A stretch of 64,000 bases of DNA from CAIVVT01 sp963823095 (GTDB lineage Bacteria; Acidobacteriota; Terriglobia; Bryobacterales; Bryobacteraceae): contig CAWGKI010000030.1 in assembly GCA_963823095.1 (NCBI GenBank), positions 124,001 through 188,000 of the forward strand, read 5' to 3'. Shown here one piece after another: positions 9,208-17,012 of the stretch. Numbering within the stretch: position 1 is the stretch's first letter; the number at the start of each line of letters is the position of its first letter. Under the pieces are notes generated by a model. It made no database searches and was not told where the DNA came from. It was given only the letters and a program-made list of their open reading frames with translations. The position numbers and the translations under genes are program-made.

Positions 9208-9420
9208 GTGGAGGACCGGGTGGCGGAGCAGGGCAAGGAGCGACGGACCTATAGACCCGGAGTTTAAGGCGCCGGCGCTGGAGCGCATGCGCACAGACAA
9301 GAACATCAGCGCGCTGGCGCTGGAACTCGGGGTGCGGCGCAAGGTCATCTACGAGTGGGAACACGCCGGAGAGGAGGGGCGTGGAGGCCGGAGGCCGGGA
9401 CAGCTTCGAGGCAGGTGATT
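9208..9420 (+). pseudogene. IS3-type transposase OrfA remnant, frameshifted
   Basis: From GTG 9208 the frame reads 'VEDRVAEQGKERRTYRP', then shifts by one extra base near 9258-9261 and continues as 'EFKAPALERMRTDKNISALA' and 'LGVRRKVIYEWEH'. Joined, this is the N-terminal helix-turn-helix of an IS3-family OrfA ('RRTYRPEFK...ALERM...LG..R..IY.W'). After ~60 residues the similarity ends and the frame runs to TGA 9418. The string GGGGACAGGTC at 9197-9207 resembles insertion-sequence end sequences. No OrfB is present nearby. Confidence 0.65.
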
Positions 9421-9448
9421 TCAACGCTCGAGAAAGCGCTCCCGTGCT

Positions 9449-11938
9449 CTAGCCAACCGCGGCGGCCAGCAGGGCGTCACGGACTTGGATCGCGTGCTCG
9501 CCGCTCAGCTTCCGCCCTTTGTGGGTCACGTGGAAGACGTCGATGGCGCGGTGGGCTTCGGTGTTCACCAGGACCACTTCGATATTGCAGTCCGATCGCG
9601 AAATGGCCGAGGCCAGGCTGTAGAGCAACCCCGGACGATCCTGCGCGACGACCTCAAACAACGTCGCAGCTTCCGAGGAGGCCGAGTCGAGCGTGACCGA
9701 CGGCTCGATCTTGCTCGAACGCGAAGGCGGCGCCTTCACGGGCCGGCCCTGCAAGAGCTGCTCGACGCGCACCTGCCCAAGGATGATATTGCGCAGCATA
9801 GAGCGCAGCCGCTCCAGCTCGGGAGGATTCAACTCCAGATTCTTGCCCGGATCCGAGAACACAAACGCGTCCGCGATGTAACCGTGACGGTTGTGGAAGG
9901 CCTCGGCCTTCAGGATGTTGAGGTTGAAGCTCGACAGCCCGCCCGCGACGGAAGCGAAGAGAAATGGCCGGTCGTGGGCGACCACCGAGAGGTGGTAGAA
10001 GCCGTCACGCTTTTCAATCTGCAGTGCGGTGCCCTGCTCACGCGCCATGGTAAAGAGCTTGGCTTGCGCGGCGGCCTGTTCGAGGGTGTGCGTGAACAAG
10101 TATCGTTTCGGCAGTCCATCGAGGAACTCCGCGAGTTCCGGGTTCTCCTCCGGCGAGACCGGCGGCGCCTCGGGCTCCAGGCTCTCGCCCAGCTCCCGGT
10201 TGAGTTCCAACTGCGTCACGCGGTAGAGCCGCCAAAGCTGTTCCAGCCGCCAGGGAGTCATCGCCGACGGGTTCACGCCACTGATGTCCGCAAGCGTCAT
10301 CAGCGTGAGCAGGCGCAGGCGCTCCTCTGTGGACGTGAGTTGCGCCGAGTAGCGCGCCGTATCCGGATCGGAGAGATTGCGGCTCTGCAGCAGCGTGGAA
10401 AGGTCGAGATGGCGCTGGATCAGGAAGAGGATCGTGGCGCTCTCCGCTTCGCCAAAGCCGCTGCGGCGCAGGAATTCCTTAGCGAGCCGGACCGACTCCA
10501 CCTCATGATTGATGCCCGAGCCCTTGCCCAGATCGTGGAACAGCAGCGCGAGCCGCAGCATCCACAACTCCTCGCGGCTCTCCTCCAGCAGCGGCGTGAA
10601 GCGGAGCAGAGGACCTGACTTCACGGTTTCAAGTTCTTCAAGCGATTCGAGCGTCACTATGGTGTGCTCGTCCACTGTGTAGTGATGGTAAAAATCGCGC
10701 ACCACCAGGTGCTCCACACGCTCCCACTCCGGCAGAATCGCGCTCAGCAATCCGCAGGCGCGCATGGAACGCAGGGCGAGCGAGACCGAAGGCAAGGCGA
10801 GGAACTCGCGCCACCACTTGGCCTTGGTCGGGTGCGACGCGTAGTTGAGCGCCCATTTGCCCAGGTGTGCGGAGATGCGCTGCTCGGTCTGGCGTGCCGG
10901 CGCGACGCCATGACGCGCGACGAATTGGAACAACCGCAGAGGCAGCTCGACGTCCGCTTCCAATTCGGCGGGATTGCGCAGAAACACCATATCGCGCGAC
11001 ACCGTGAATTCGCTGTTCGAAAGCCGCGAACGCCAATCCCGGAAATTCGCGAGCATGGATCGTTCCAGCTTCTCGCTGGCTTCCAACTCCGATTGGACGT
11101 CCAGCCAGATGGAGTGGGCGTTGCGGTACCAGGCTCGCATCCACTCCGCCGGATCGCTCCAGGGAGAAAAAGCGGCGGCGGCCAGAGCGTCCTGCGATTC
11201 GAAATCCAGCAGATTCTGGTCGCGCCCGGCGCGGAAATGCAAGAACGTCCGGACCGACGCCAGGTGTTCCGCTGGGCGAGGGTCGAGCGCGGCGGGCACC
11301 TCGCCTTCGCGCAGGCGCGGTAGCCAGCGCATCGTATGGAAATCGCGCAACCCTCCCGGCGATTCCTTCACGTCAGGCTCCAGGCGATAGATGGTCTGGT
11401 GGAACTTGGCGTGGCGGGAGCGAGTCGTCTTGCATAGCAGGCGGATGATCTCCTTCCGCTCCGTGTTGAGGAAGCGCGCGAAGCGCTCTCGCAACTGCGC
11501 GTGCAGCGCCAGGTCGCCGGCGAGGAGACGCTCATCGAGCAGGCTGATGGTCAGCTCCAGATTCCCGTCGTGGAGCATGACGCAGTCATCGAGCGTCCTG
11601 ACGGACTGGCTGCAGCGCAGCCCGGCGTCCCACAAGCGGCGCACGAAATCGGAGACCGCGCTTTTGGATGCGGATTCCACCAGCGGCCGGCGAGAGAGGA
11701 GTAACAGATCAACGTCGGACTGGGGGAAGAGTTCCCGCCGGCCGTAACCGCCTACGGCCAAGAGTGCGAAATCTTCGGGGAATGCGGGCAGGAGCGCGAG
11801 GGCGTGAGCTTCGAGGACTGCAGTATCGACGTACGCGGTCCGCGACTTCCAAACGGGCTGAGCGTCGCCGGTTTCGAGAAACCGGGCCTTCAGCCCTTCC
11901 AGGAACTCATTAGAGTGCTGCTTCCCCGCGCTCGTCAT
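9449..11938 (-). CDS. glnD: Bifunctional PII uridylyltransferase/uridylyl-removing enzyme GlnD
   Basis: An 829-residue cytoplasmic enzyme that attaches UMP to PII when glutamine is low and removes it when glutamine is high. The domain order is canonical: nucleotidyltransferase with 'GGYGRRELFPQSDVDLLLL' (Gly-rich loop and Asp pair) near residue 65; HD hydrolase with 'LALLFHDLGKGSGINHE' near residue 455; and two ACT glutamine-sensing domains at the end ('RPFLFASVAGGLSSFNLN'; 'DRPGLLYSLASAISRSD'). The start chosen is ATG 11938, inside the end of glnB (29-base overlap), with GGAGG 14 bases upstream. It is the last gene of amt-glnB-glnD. Pairing with its substrate gene strongly supports the function. 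Confidence 0.95.
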   Translation of the reverse strand: MTSAGKQHSNEFLEGLKARFLETGDAQPVWKSRTAYVDTAVLEAHALALLPAFPEDFALLAVGGYGRRELFPQSDVDLLLLSRRPLVESASKSAVSDFVRRLWDAGLRCSQSVRTLDDCVMLHDGNLELTISLLDERLLAGDLALHAQLRERFARFLNTERKEIIRLLCKTTRSRHAKFHQTIYRLEPDVKESPGGLRDFHTMRWLPRLREGEVPAALDPRPAEHLASVRTFLHFRAGRDQNLLDFESQDALAAAAFSPWSDPAEWMRAWYRNAHSIWLDVQSELEASEKLERSMLANFRDWRSRLSNSEFTVSRDMVFLRNPAELEADVELPLRLFQFVARHGVAPARQTEQRISAHLGKWALNYASHPTKAKWWREFLALPSVSLALRSMRACGLLSAILPEWERVEHLVVRDFYHHYTVDEHTIVTLESLEELETVKSGPLLRFTPLLEESREELWMLRLALLFHDLGKGSGINHEVESVRLAKEFLRRSGFGEAESATILFLIQRHLDLSTLLQSRNLSDPDTARYSAQLTSTEERLRLLTLMTLADISGVNPSAMTPWRLEQLWRLYRVTQLELNRELGESLEPEAPPVSPEENPELAEFLDGLPKRYLFTHTLEQAAAQAKLFTMAREQGTALQIEKRDGFYHLSVVAHDRPFLFASVAGGLSSFNLNILKAEAFHNRHGYIADAFVFSDPGKNLELNPPELERLRSMLRNIILGQVRVEQLLQGRPVKAPPSRSSKIEPSVTLDSASSEAATLFEVVAQDRPGLLYSLASAISRSDCNIEVVLVNTEAHRAIDVFHVTHKGRKLSGEHAIQVRDALLAAAVG

Positions 11939-12248
11939 TGCGTATTCGAATCGCCTCCTCGACGGTGTAGATGAAAATCTTGCCATCGCCGATCTTGCCG
12001 GTTCGCGCTGCCTGGGAGAGTGTCTGAACCACTTCTTCAGTGCGGGCGGAGGCGACGATAAGCTCGAGCTTTACCTTCGGCAACAGGTCCACCTGGTATT
12101 CCTGTCCGCGGTAAGTCTCTTTGTGGCCCTTCTGCCGTCCGTGGCCCCTGACCTCGGTGATGGTCATCCCATCGATTCCGATGGCCTTCAGGGCATTTTT
12201 CACGTCTTCAAGCTTGAACGGCTGGATCACAGCCTCGATCTTCTTCAT
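11910..12248 (-). CDS. glnB: Nitrogen regulatory protein PII
   Basis: A 112-residue PII signal protein, the normal length. It starts 'MKKIEAVIQPFKLEDVKNAL' and carries the uridylylation T-loop 'YRGQEYQVDLLPK' with Tyr51 in the standard position. The C-terminal signature 'GKIGDGKIFIYTVEEAIRIR' is intact. PII trimers bind ATP/ADP and 2-oxoglutarate and act on Amt channels and on glutamine synthetase control. Because amt is immediately upstream, GlnK is an equally good name. ATG 12248 follows GGAG at a good distance, and the 3' end overlaps glnD. Confidence 0.95.
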   Translation of the reverse strand: MKKIEAVIQPFKLEDVKNALKAIGIDGMTITEVRGHGRQKGHKETYRGQEYQVDLLPKVKLELIVASARTEEVVQTLSQAARTGKIGDGKIFIYTVEEAIRIRNDERGEAAL

Positions 12249-12291
12249 GATGGGTCTCCGCTCTCACGTGGAACGCTACGCATCCATATGG

Positions 12292-13687
12292 CTACGCATC
12301 CAAATTGTAGCCTTCTTCTCCATGCATACTGAGATCCAGGCCACTCTCTTCTTCATCCTCGTTGGGCCGCAGGCCACACACGGCCGCGGCGGCTTTCAAA
12401 CAGACATAACTTCCCGCCGCGCCCAGCGCCAGCGCAATCAGCACTCCCATTGCCTGGTTGCCAACCTGTGCGGCGTTGCCATCAATCAAACCGGACGGCA
12501 GCGTGGCGCCGGTCGCACTCTTGAAAATCGGGTTCACTATGCTTGATGCGAACACGCCGGTCAGCAAGGCCCCTAGCGTACCGCCCGCGCCATGCACACC
12601 AAACGCGTCCAGCGCATCGTCATAACCCAGCCGCATCTTCACGAACGTCACCATGAAGAAACAGAAAATGCCCGCCATGAAGCCGATGATCAGCGCCGGC
12701 ATCGGCTGGACAAACCCGGACGCGGGAGTGATCGCGACAAGGCCCGCCACGCAGCCCGAAATGCCACCGAGCATGCTCGGCTTCGCCGTTGTGCAGCCAC
12801 TCTGCCAGAAGCCATCCGGCCGCCGCCGCGGCCGCGCCGAAGTGCGTCGCCACAAAAGCGCTCGACGCGAGCCCCGATGCGTTCAGCGCGCTGCCCGCGT
12901 TGAAGCCGAACCAGCCGAACCAGAGCATGCAGGCTCCGATGACGCTCAGCACCAGACTGTGTGGCTTCATCGGTTCGCTCCGGTATCCGTTGCGAGGCCC
13001 CAGTACCAGCGCGGCCACCAACGCGGAGATGCCCGATGTGATGTGCACTACCGTGCCGCCCGCGAAGTCGAGGCACGGGATCCTTCCTCCGAGCGCCGCG
13101 TTCAGCAAACCGCCCTTGCCCCACACCATGTGCGCCATCGGGAAGTAGACCACCAGCATCCAAAGCGTCGTGTAAACAAGCATCGTCGAGAACTTCATGC
13201 GCTCGGCGTAAGCTCCGGAGATCAGTGCTGGCGTGATGATGGCGAACATCAATTGAAAAACCATGAACGTCAGATGCGGGATCGTCGGCGCATAGTCTGC
13301 ATTCGGCGCCGTGCCCACTCCATGCATGAACGCGTACTGGAATCCGCCAACAAACGAGTTGCCCTCGCCAAACGCGAGACTGTAGCCCACCACCGCCCAC
13401 AGAATCGTCACCAGGACCATGAGCGCGAAGCTATGCATCATGGTGGCGAGGACGTTCTTCCGGCGGACTAATCCGCCATAAAACAGGGCCAATCCCGGCC
13501 CGGTCATGAACAAGACAAGTGCGCAACTGGCCAGCATCCAGGCGTTATCGCCTGCTGATTGCGCCGCTCTTGTGGACTCTTCGAGAGCTTTGAGCTTCGC
13601 GTCCAGGCTTGCCGGCGCCTGCGCATGCAGAGCGGACAACGAGCAGCCAAGAAACATCGACAGAGAAAGACAAATTCTCCTGGACAC
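12292..13687 (-). pseudogene. amt: Ammonium transporter Amt, frame disrupted once
   Basis: An Amt/Rh ammonium channel of ~465 residues when read through one frameshift. From GTG 13687 (AGGAG nine bases upstream) there is a signal-like leader ending 'LSALHAQ', then Amt hallmarks 'LFMTGPGLALFYGGLVRRKN' and 'DFAGGTVVHITSGISALVAA'. The frame is correct through 'LLAEWLHNG', but near 12785 one extra base (GGCGAAG instead of GGCAAG on the coding strand) shifts it. Family sequence resumes in the next frame as 'KPSMLGGISGCVAGLVAITP' and 'ALDAFGVHGAGGTLGALLTG', ending at 12292. Without the shift the protein would be intact. It is the first gene of amt-glnB-glnD. Either the gene is inactive or the base is an assembly error. 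Confidence 0.85.
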
Positions 13688-13774
13688 AGATCGGGTACTC
13701 CTACGTGGCCGGAACCAAACTTGGGTTGAAATCATGGTACATCGCGGACCGCTCGCGGCTGGAACGAAATAATT

Positions 13775-13824
13775 CATAGGGGCTAGTGGGAATTTCTATA
13801 GGGCTAACGCCTATAAGGGCAATG
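13775..13824. repeat. Three short direct repeats upstream of amt
   Basis: Three imperfect 14-base copies with a shared (C)TATA-GGGC core: CATAGGGGCTAGTG (13775), CTATAGGGCTAACG (13796) and CTATAAGGGCAATG (13811). They lie 90-140 bases ahead of the amt start, where nitrogen-regulator or other operator sites would be expected. Function is inferred from position only. Confidence 0.35.
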
Positions 13825-13946
13825 AGTTAGGGGATGACCTGGACGAGTCGCGATGGCCGCCGGAAGCCGCTCCGGCGTGTTGAAGAAGCCCACTCCGGTC
13901 AGAGTGGGACGAGATGATATGATAACCGCGACCGAAGGGAAACCAA

Positions 13947-14771
13947 ATGAAAGCAATTCGACTACTCATCGCGATTCTCATCCTGATCGGCCTCGCCGCG
14001 CCGATCTCCAACCCGCTGCAGGCTCAGGCGAAACGAAAGCGTCTGCTCGTGATCGGCGCCGTCAAGGGCTGGCAGCACGATGCCACTTCCCAAGCCATGG
14101 TGACCTTGTCGAACCTCGGCCGGGACTCGGCACTCTGGGATACCTACATCAAGACCGACACCCAGTTGATCACCAAGAAGAAGCTGACCATCAACGCCAA
14201 GAACCTGGACTATTTCGACGCCGTCGCGTTCTACACCACCGGCGAACTAGACATGGACGACGAGCAGAAAGCTGCGCTGATTTCATTCGTGAAGGACGAC
14301 GGCAAAGGCTTCCTCGCCGTCCACAGCGCCATCGACACCTTCTATAAGTGGCCCGAATATGGCGAAATGACCGGCGCCTATTTCGACGAGCATCCGTGGA
14401 TGACCTTCGAGGCCCCGGTGATTATCGAGGACCCGGAAAACCCGATTGTCCGGCACTTCCCGCTGGCCTTCAAGACCTGGGACGAGATCTATCAGGCCAA
14501 GGATTTCTCACGCGAGAAGGTCCGCGTCCTGGCGCGGTTGGACGAAAACAAGCTCGACCTGAAGAATCCGCGTGTGCACCGCGCCGATCATGACTTTGCC
14601 CTGGCCTGGATGAAGAACTATGGCAAGGGCCGCGTCTTCTATTCGACCTTCGGCCACACGCCCGAATCGTGGGATCGTCCCGACATGCAGAAGATGTGGC
14701 TGGAAGCGACCAAGTGGTGTCTGGGCCTGATCGAGGTGGACGCCACCCCTCGCCCCCGCCCCACGAAGTAA
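13947..14771 (+). CDS. ThuA-like domain protein, secreted
   Basis: A 274-residue protein with a signal peptide ('LLIAILILIGLAAPISNPLQ AQ') followed by a ThuA-like class I glutamine-amidotransferase-type fold: 'LLVIGAVKGWQHDATSQAMV', 'VAFYTTGELDMDDEQKAALI', 'GFLAVHSAIDTFYKWPEYGE' and 'PRVHRADHDFALAWMKNYGK'. ThuA proteins are associated with trehalose or other sugar-derivative use; enzymatic activity here is unproven. ATG 13947 is preceded by GAAGGGAAA. It is a single gene facing the toxin-antitoxin pair, with a hairpin between them at 14784-14811. Confidence 0.85.
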   Translation: MKAIRLLIAILILIGLAAPISNPLQAQAKRKRLLVIGAVKGWQHDATSQAMVTLSNLGRDSALWDTYIKTDTQLITKKKLTINAKNLDYFDAVAFYTTGELDMDDEQKAALISFVKDDGKGFLAVHSAIDTFYKWPEYGEMTGAYFDEHPWMTFEAPVIIEDPENPIVRHFPLAFKTWDEIYQAKDFSREKVRVLARLDENKLDLKNPRVHRADHDFALAWMKNYGKGRVFYSTFGHTPESWDRPDMQKMWLEATKWCLGLIEVDATPRPRPTK

Positions 14772-14783
14772 TCAAGCGCGAAA

Positions 14784-14811
14784 GTAGGGCGGACGCCAGC
14801 GTCTGCCCTAC
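14784..14811. terminator. Hairpin shared by two convergent genes
   Basis: GTAGGGCGGACGC (14784-14796) and GCGTCTGCCCTAC (14799-14811) form a ~12-bp stem with one G-T pair, followed on the plus strand by ATTCTTTTC. It lies 12 bases after the ThuA gene and covers the stop codon of the ParE-like gene, so it probably terminates both. Confidence 0.6.
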
Positions 14812-15092
14812 ATTCTTTTCGGCCAGCGCTGCCTTCCATGAAACACCGCGATCAACTCCAGGCGTCCCTGCAGAACGCGGTTGTGAATCGTAAAAGGCTT
14901 ATCGGGCACGACAAGTTCGAGGGTCCCGAGCACTCGGCCGGGCCGGCCTAATTCAGGCTGGACCTGGAGGAGTTTGACCGCGTTAAGAATACGGAGCGCC
15001 ACCAACGTAGCGTTCTGTTCAGAGTCTGTTGCGATGTACTTGCGTAGTGAAACAAGGTGGCGGATCGCCCGGCGCGACCAGACGATCTTTAT
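14808..15092 (-). CDS. RelE/ParE-type toxin without a canonical start codon
   Basis: The frame encodes ~94 residues of a ParE toxin. It opens 'IKIVWSRRAIRHLVSLRKYI', contains 'LGRPGRVLGTLELVVPDKPF' and ends 'LIAVFHGRQRWPKRM', all family-typical, as is the length. It follows the antitoxin gene by 15 bases in the same frame. Where an ATG is expected the sequence has ATA (15092-15090), and no ATG, GTG or TTG lies between the antitoxin stop and residue ~30. A GTG overlapping the antitoxin TGA exists one frame over, so one lost or gained base could explain it. The toxin may therefore be poorly translated or dead. Confidence 0.7.
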   Translation of the reverse strand: MKIVWSRRAIRHLVSLRKYIATDSEQNATLVALRILNAVKLLQVQPELGRPGRVLGTLELVVPDKPFTIHNRVLQGRLELIAVFHGRQRWPKRM

Positions 15093-15107
15093 CGCGCGGC
15101 TTTCGCT

Positions 15108-15365
15108 TCACCGAGGAGCTTTAGTTTCACACTGCGTCCCCCAGGACTTCAGCCATTTCGAAACCTTATCGTGGCTGACCGCCTGGCCGGAGTCCAAATC
15201 GCAGATGCCGGCGTGAATCTCGCCGAATTGCCACTCCTCTGACTCGATGTAGGCTGCAACCGCCGCCGCGGCGAGGGGGGATTTCGAGCGTCTTGAGCGT
15301 TTGGACAGTGGGTCGAGCCGCTGCTTTGTCTCTGCGCCAATGAGTATTGACAGCGTTTCCGACAT
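15108..15365 (-). CDS. RHH-type antitoxin partner of ParE-like toxin
   Basis: An 85-residue protein starting at ATG 15365: 'MSETLSILIGAETKQRLDPL' followed by 'SKRSRRSKS', a ribbon-helix-helix DNA-binding segment, then an acidic toxin-binding tail with 'ESEEWQFGEIHAGICDLDSG'. This is the usual antitoxin of ParE pairs, neutralising the toxin and repressing its own promoter. A longer frame to 15575 adds residues with no family resemblance, so the shorter start is preferred; its ribosome site is weak. The antitoxin precedes the toxin, as usual. Confidence 0.8.
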   Translation of the reverse strand: MSETLSILIGAETKQRLDPLSKRSRRSKSPLAAAAVAAYIESEEWQFGEIHAGICDLDSGQAVSHDKVSKWLKSWGTQCETKAPR

Positions 15366-15559
15366 GCTTGTGCTCGGCTGTGTACATCTTCGCACAACGA
15401 CAGGTTTTTGCCAGATCCGACCTGTGGTTCCGATGAGCCGGACCAACTCCTCTCCACACGGCCAAACGCCCGGATTCGAGTCCGCGGCCATCGGTTTCCG
15501 TTCGCCCTCGCCGGTTGACTCTGCCCTCCCCGATTCCCTGACAATGGGAGTCACACCCC

Positions 15560-16771
15560 GTGAGAACTCAATCATCGGACCGCAAAGCGCTGGGTCTGGC
15601 CTTCTTTATCGTGTTTTTGGACATGCTCGGCGCGAGCCTTCTGATCCCCGTGGTGCCCTACATCGTTCGCGTCTATCGTCCGGATGCGATGACGGTCGGT
15701 TGGCTCAGCCTCTCCTATTCTGCCGCGCAGTTTCTGGCGACGCCGGTGTTGGGCGCCGTCTCCGACCGTGCAGGCCGCCGGCCAGTCCTGCTGATCAGTA
15801 TCCTCGGCTCAGCCTTCGGCTACTTCCTGTTCGGTTGGGCGGGCAGCCTATGGGTCCTGTTCGCCTCGCGAATTCTGGATGGCTTGACGGGCGGGAATAT
15901 TTCCACGGCACAAGCCTACATCGCCGATAGAAGCCTGCCCGAGGACCGGGCGAAAAACTTCGGCATGATCGGGGCGGCGTTCGGGTTGGGCTTTATCCTC
16001 GGTCCCGCGATCGGAGGCGCGCTCAGCAAGATCAGCCTGCAGGCGCCGGCGTATGCCGCGGGCGTCGTGTCGCTGATCACTTTTCTCACCGCGCTGATTC
16101 TCCTGCCCGAATCTCTGCCGCCGGAGAAGCGTCAACGCGCCCTCTTCACCATCGGTCAGTTGAATCCTCTGGGCCACATCGCCGCTCCGCTGAAACGCCC
16201 CGTGCTGCGCTGGCTGCTGCCCGGCTTCTTCGCTCTGGCGTTCGCCATGAGCGGGCTCACGTCGAACTTCGCCGTCTACACGTTGAATCGCTACGGGCTG
16301 ACTCCCTCGCAAAACGCGTTGATACTGGTCTGGCTCGGCGTCGTCTCGGTCATCGTCCAAGGCGGCGTGGTACGCAGATTGCTTCCGAAGGTCGGTGAGA
16401 ACCGGCTCGCCTCCGAAGCTTTGATTCTCTCCGTCGTGGGCTACGCAGCGATGGCGTGGAGCCCTAACTCCGGGTTCCTGTATTTGGCCATTGGGATCAT
16501 CGCCGTCGGCAACGGTTTGGGTGGACCCGCCATGCAGGGCTTGCTGAGCCGTCAGGCGGATGCCCACGAGCAAGGGACGCTAATGGGCGTCAGTGCGTCG
16601 CTCAGCAGCCTGGCGCGCGTCGGAGGCCCACTGTTTGCGGGCGCGGCTTTTGACCACATCGGCATGAGTGCACCCTATTGGGCCGGCGCCGCATTCATGG
16701 TGGTGGGCTTATTCCTGGTCCGGGCTGCAGCGCGCGACGCCCGCGCCGCGACGCCTGTTTCCGTTCGATAG
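15560..16771 (+). CDS. MFS transporter, TCR/Tet-like drug exporter type
   Basis: A 403-residue, 12-helix inner-membrane major facilitator. It has motif A 'GAVSDRAGRRPVLL' between helices 2 and 3, the TetA-like 'RILDGLTGGNISTAQAYIAD' and 'GLGFILGPAIGGAL' (antiporter motif C), all pointing to proton-driven export. GTG 15560 has GGGAG ten bases upstream. The substrate is unknown and the Tet-like label does not imply tetracycline resistance. It is a single gene, with a repeat element downstream. Confidence 0.85.
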   Translation: MRTQSSDRKALGLAFFIVFLDMLGASLLIPVVPYIVRVYRPDAMTVGWLSLSYSAAQFLATPVLGAVSDRAGRRPVLLISILGSAFGYFLFGWAGSLWVLFASRILDGLTGGNISTAQAYIADRSLPEDRAKNFGMIGAAFGLGFILGPAIGGALSKISLQAPAYAAGVVSLITFLTALILLPESLPPEKRQRALFTIGQLNPLGHIAAPLKRPVLRWLLPGFFALAFAMSGLTSNFAVYTLNRYGLTPSQNALILVWLGVVSVIVQGGVVRRLLPKVGENRLASEALILSVVGYAAMAWSPNSGFLYLAIGIIAVGNGLGGPAMQGLLSRQADAHEQGTLMGVSASLSSLARVGGPLFAGAAFDHIGMSAPYWAGAAFMVVGLFLVRAAARDARAATPVSVR

Positions 16772-16860
16772 CGCAGATCTCTCGATGACCGGTGGACTGT
16801 TCACCCGGAATGATAAACACCGGGCTCACGCCACGCGGCACAGAACGTAAGAGCGCGCCC

Positions 16861-17006
16861 CTGGGAACGCCGATCTCCGGATCGGCTCCGTCCAGCCCAC
16901 ACCTCCACCCTCGGCAAGTGTCGGCAGGCTTCCGGGCGCGTGAATGTACATTGGAGTTGCCGCTCACGCGGGTCATCGGAGCCGACCTGGAGGTCGGCGT
17001 TCCCAG
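16861..17006. repeat. MITE-like element with 30-base terminal inverted repeats
   Basis: CTGGGAACGCCGATCTCCGG... (16861-16890) is repeated in inverted orientation at 16977-17006, with 27 of 30 positions matching. Each arm contains its own palindrome of the form GCCGAyCTCC-GrTCGGC. The interior carries TTGCCGCTCACGCGG (16958-16972), also found inside the element at 31027-31124. It lies between the MFS gene and the end of argD. Confidence 0.75.
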
Positions 17007-17012
17007 GAGCCC

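Noticed and set aside
12770..12800. Programmed frameshifting in amt
   Set aside because: No slippery heptamer or downstream structure stands out, and Amt proteins are not known to need frameshifting; a simple indel explains it better.
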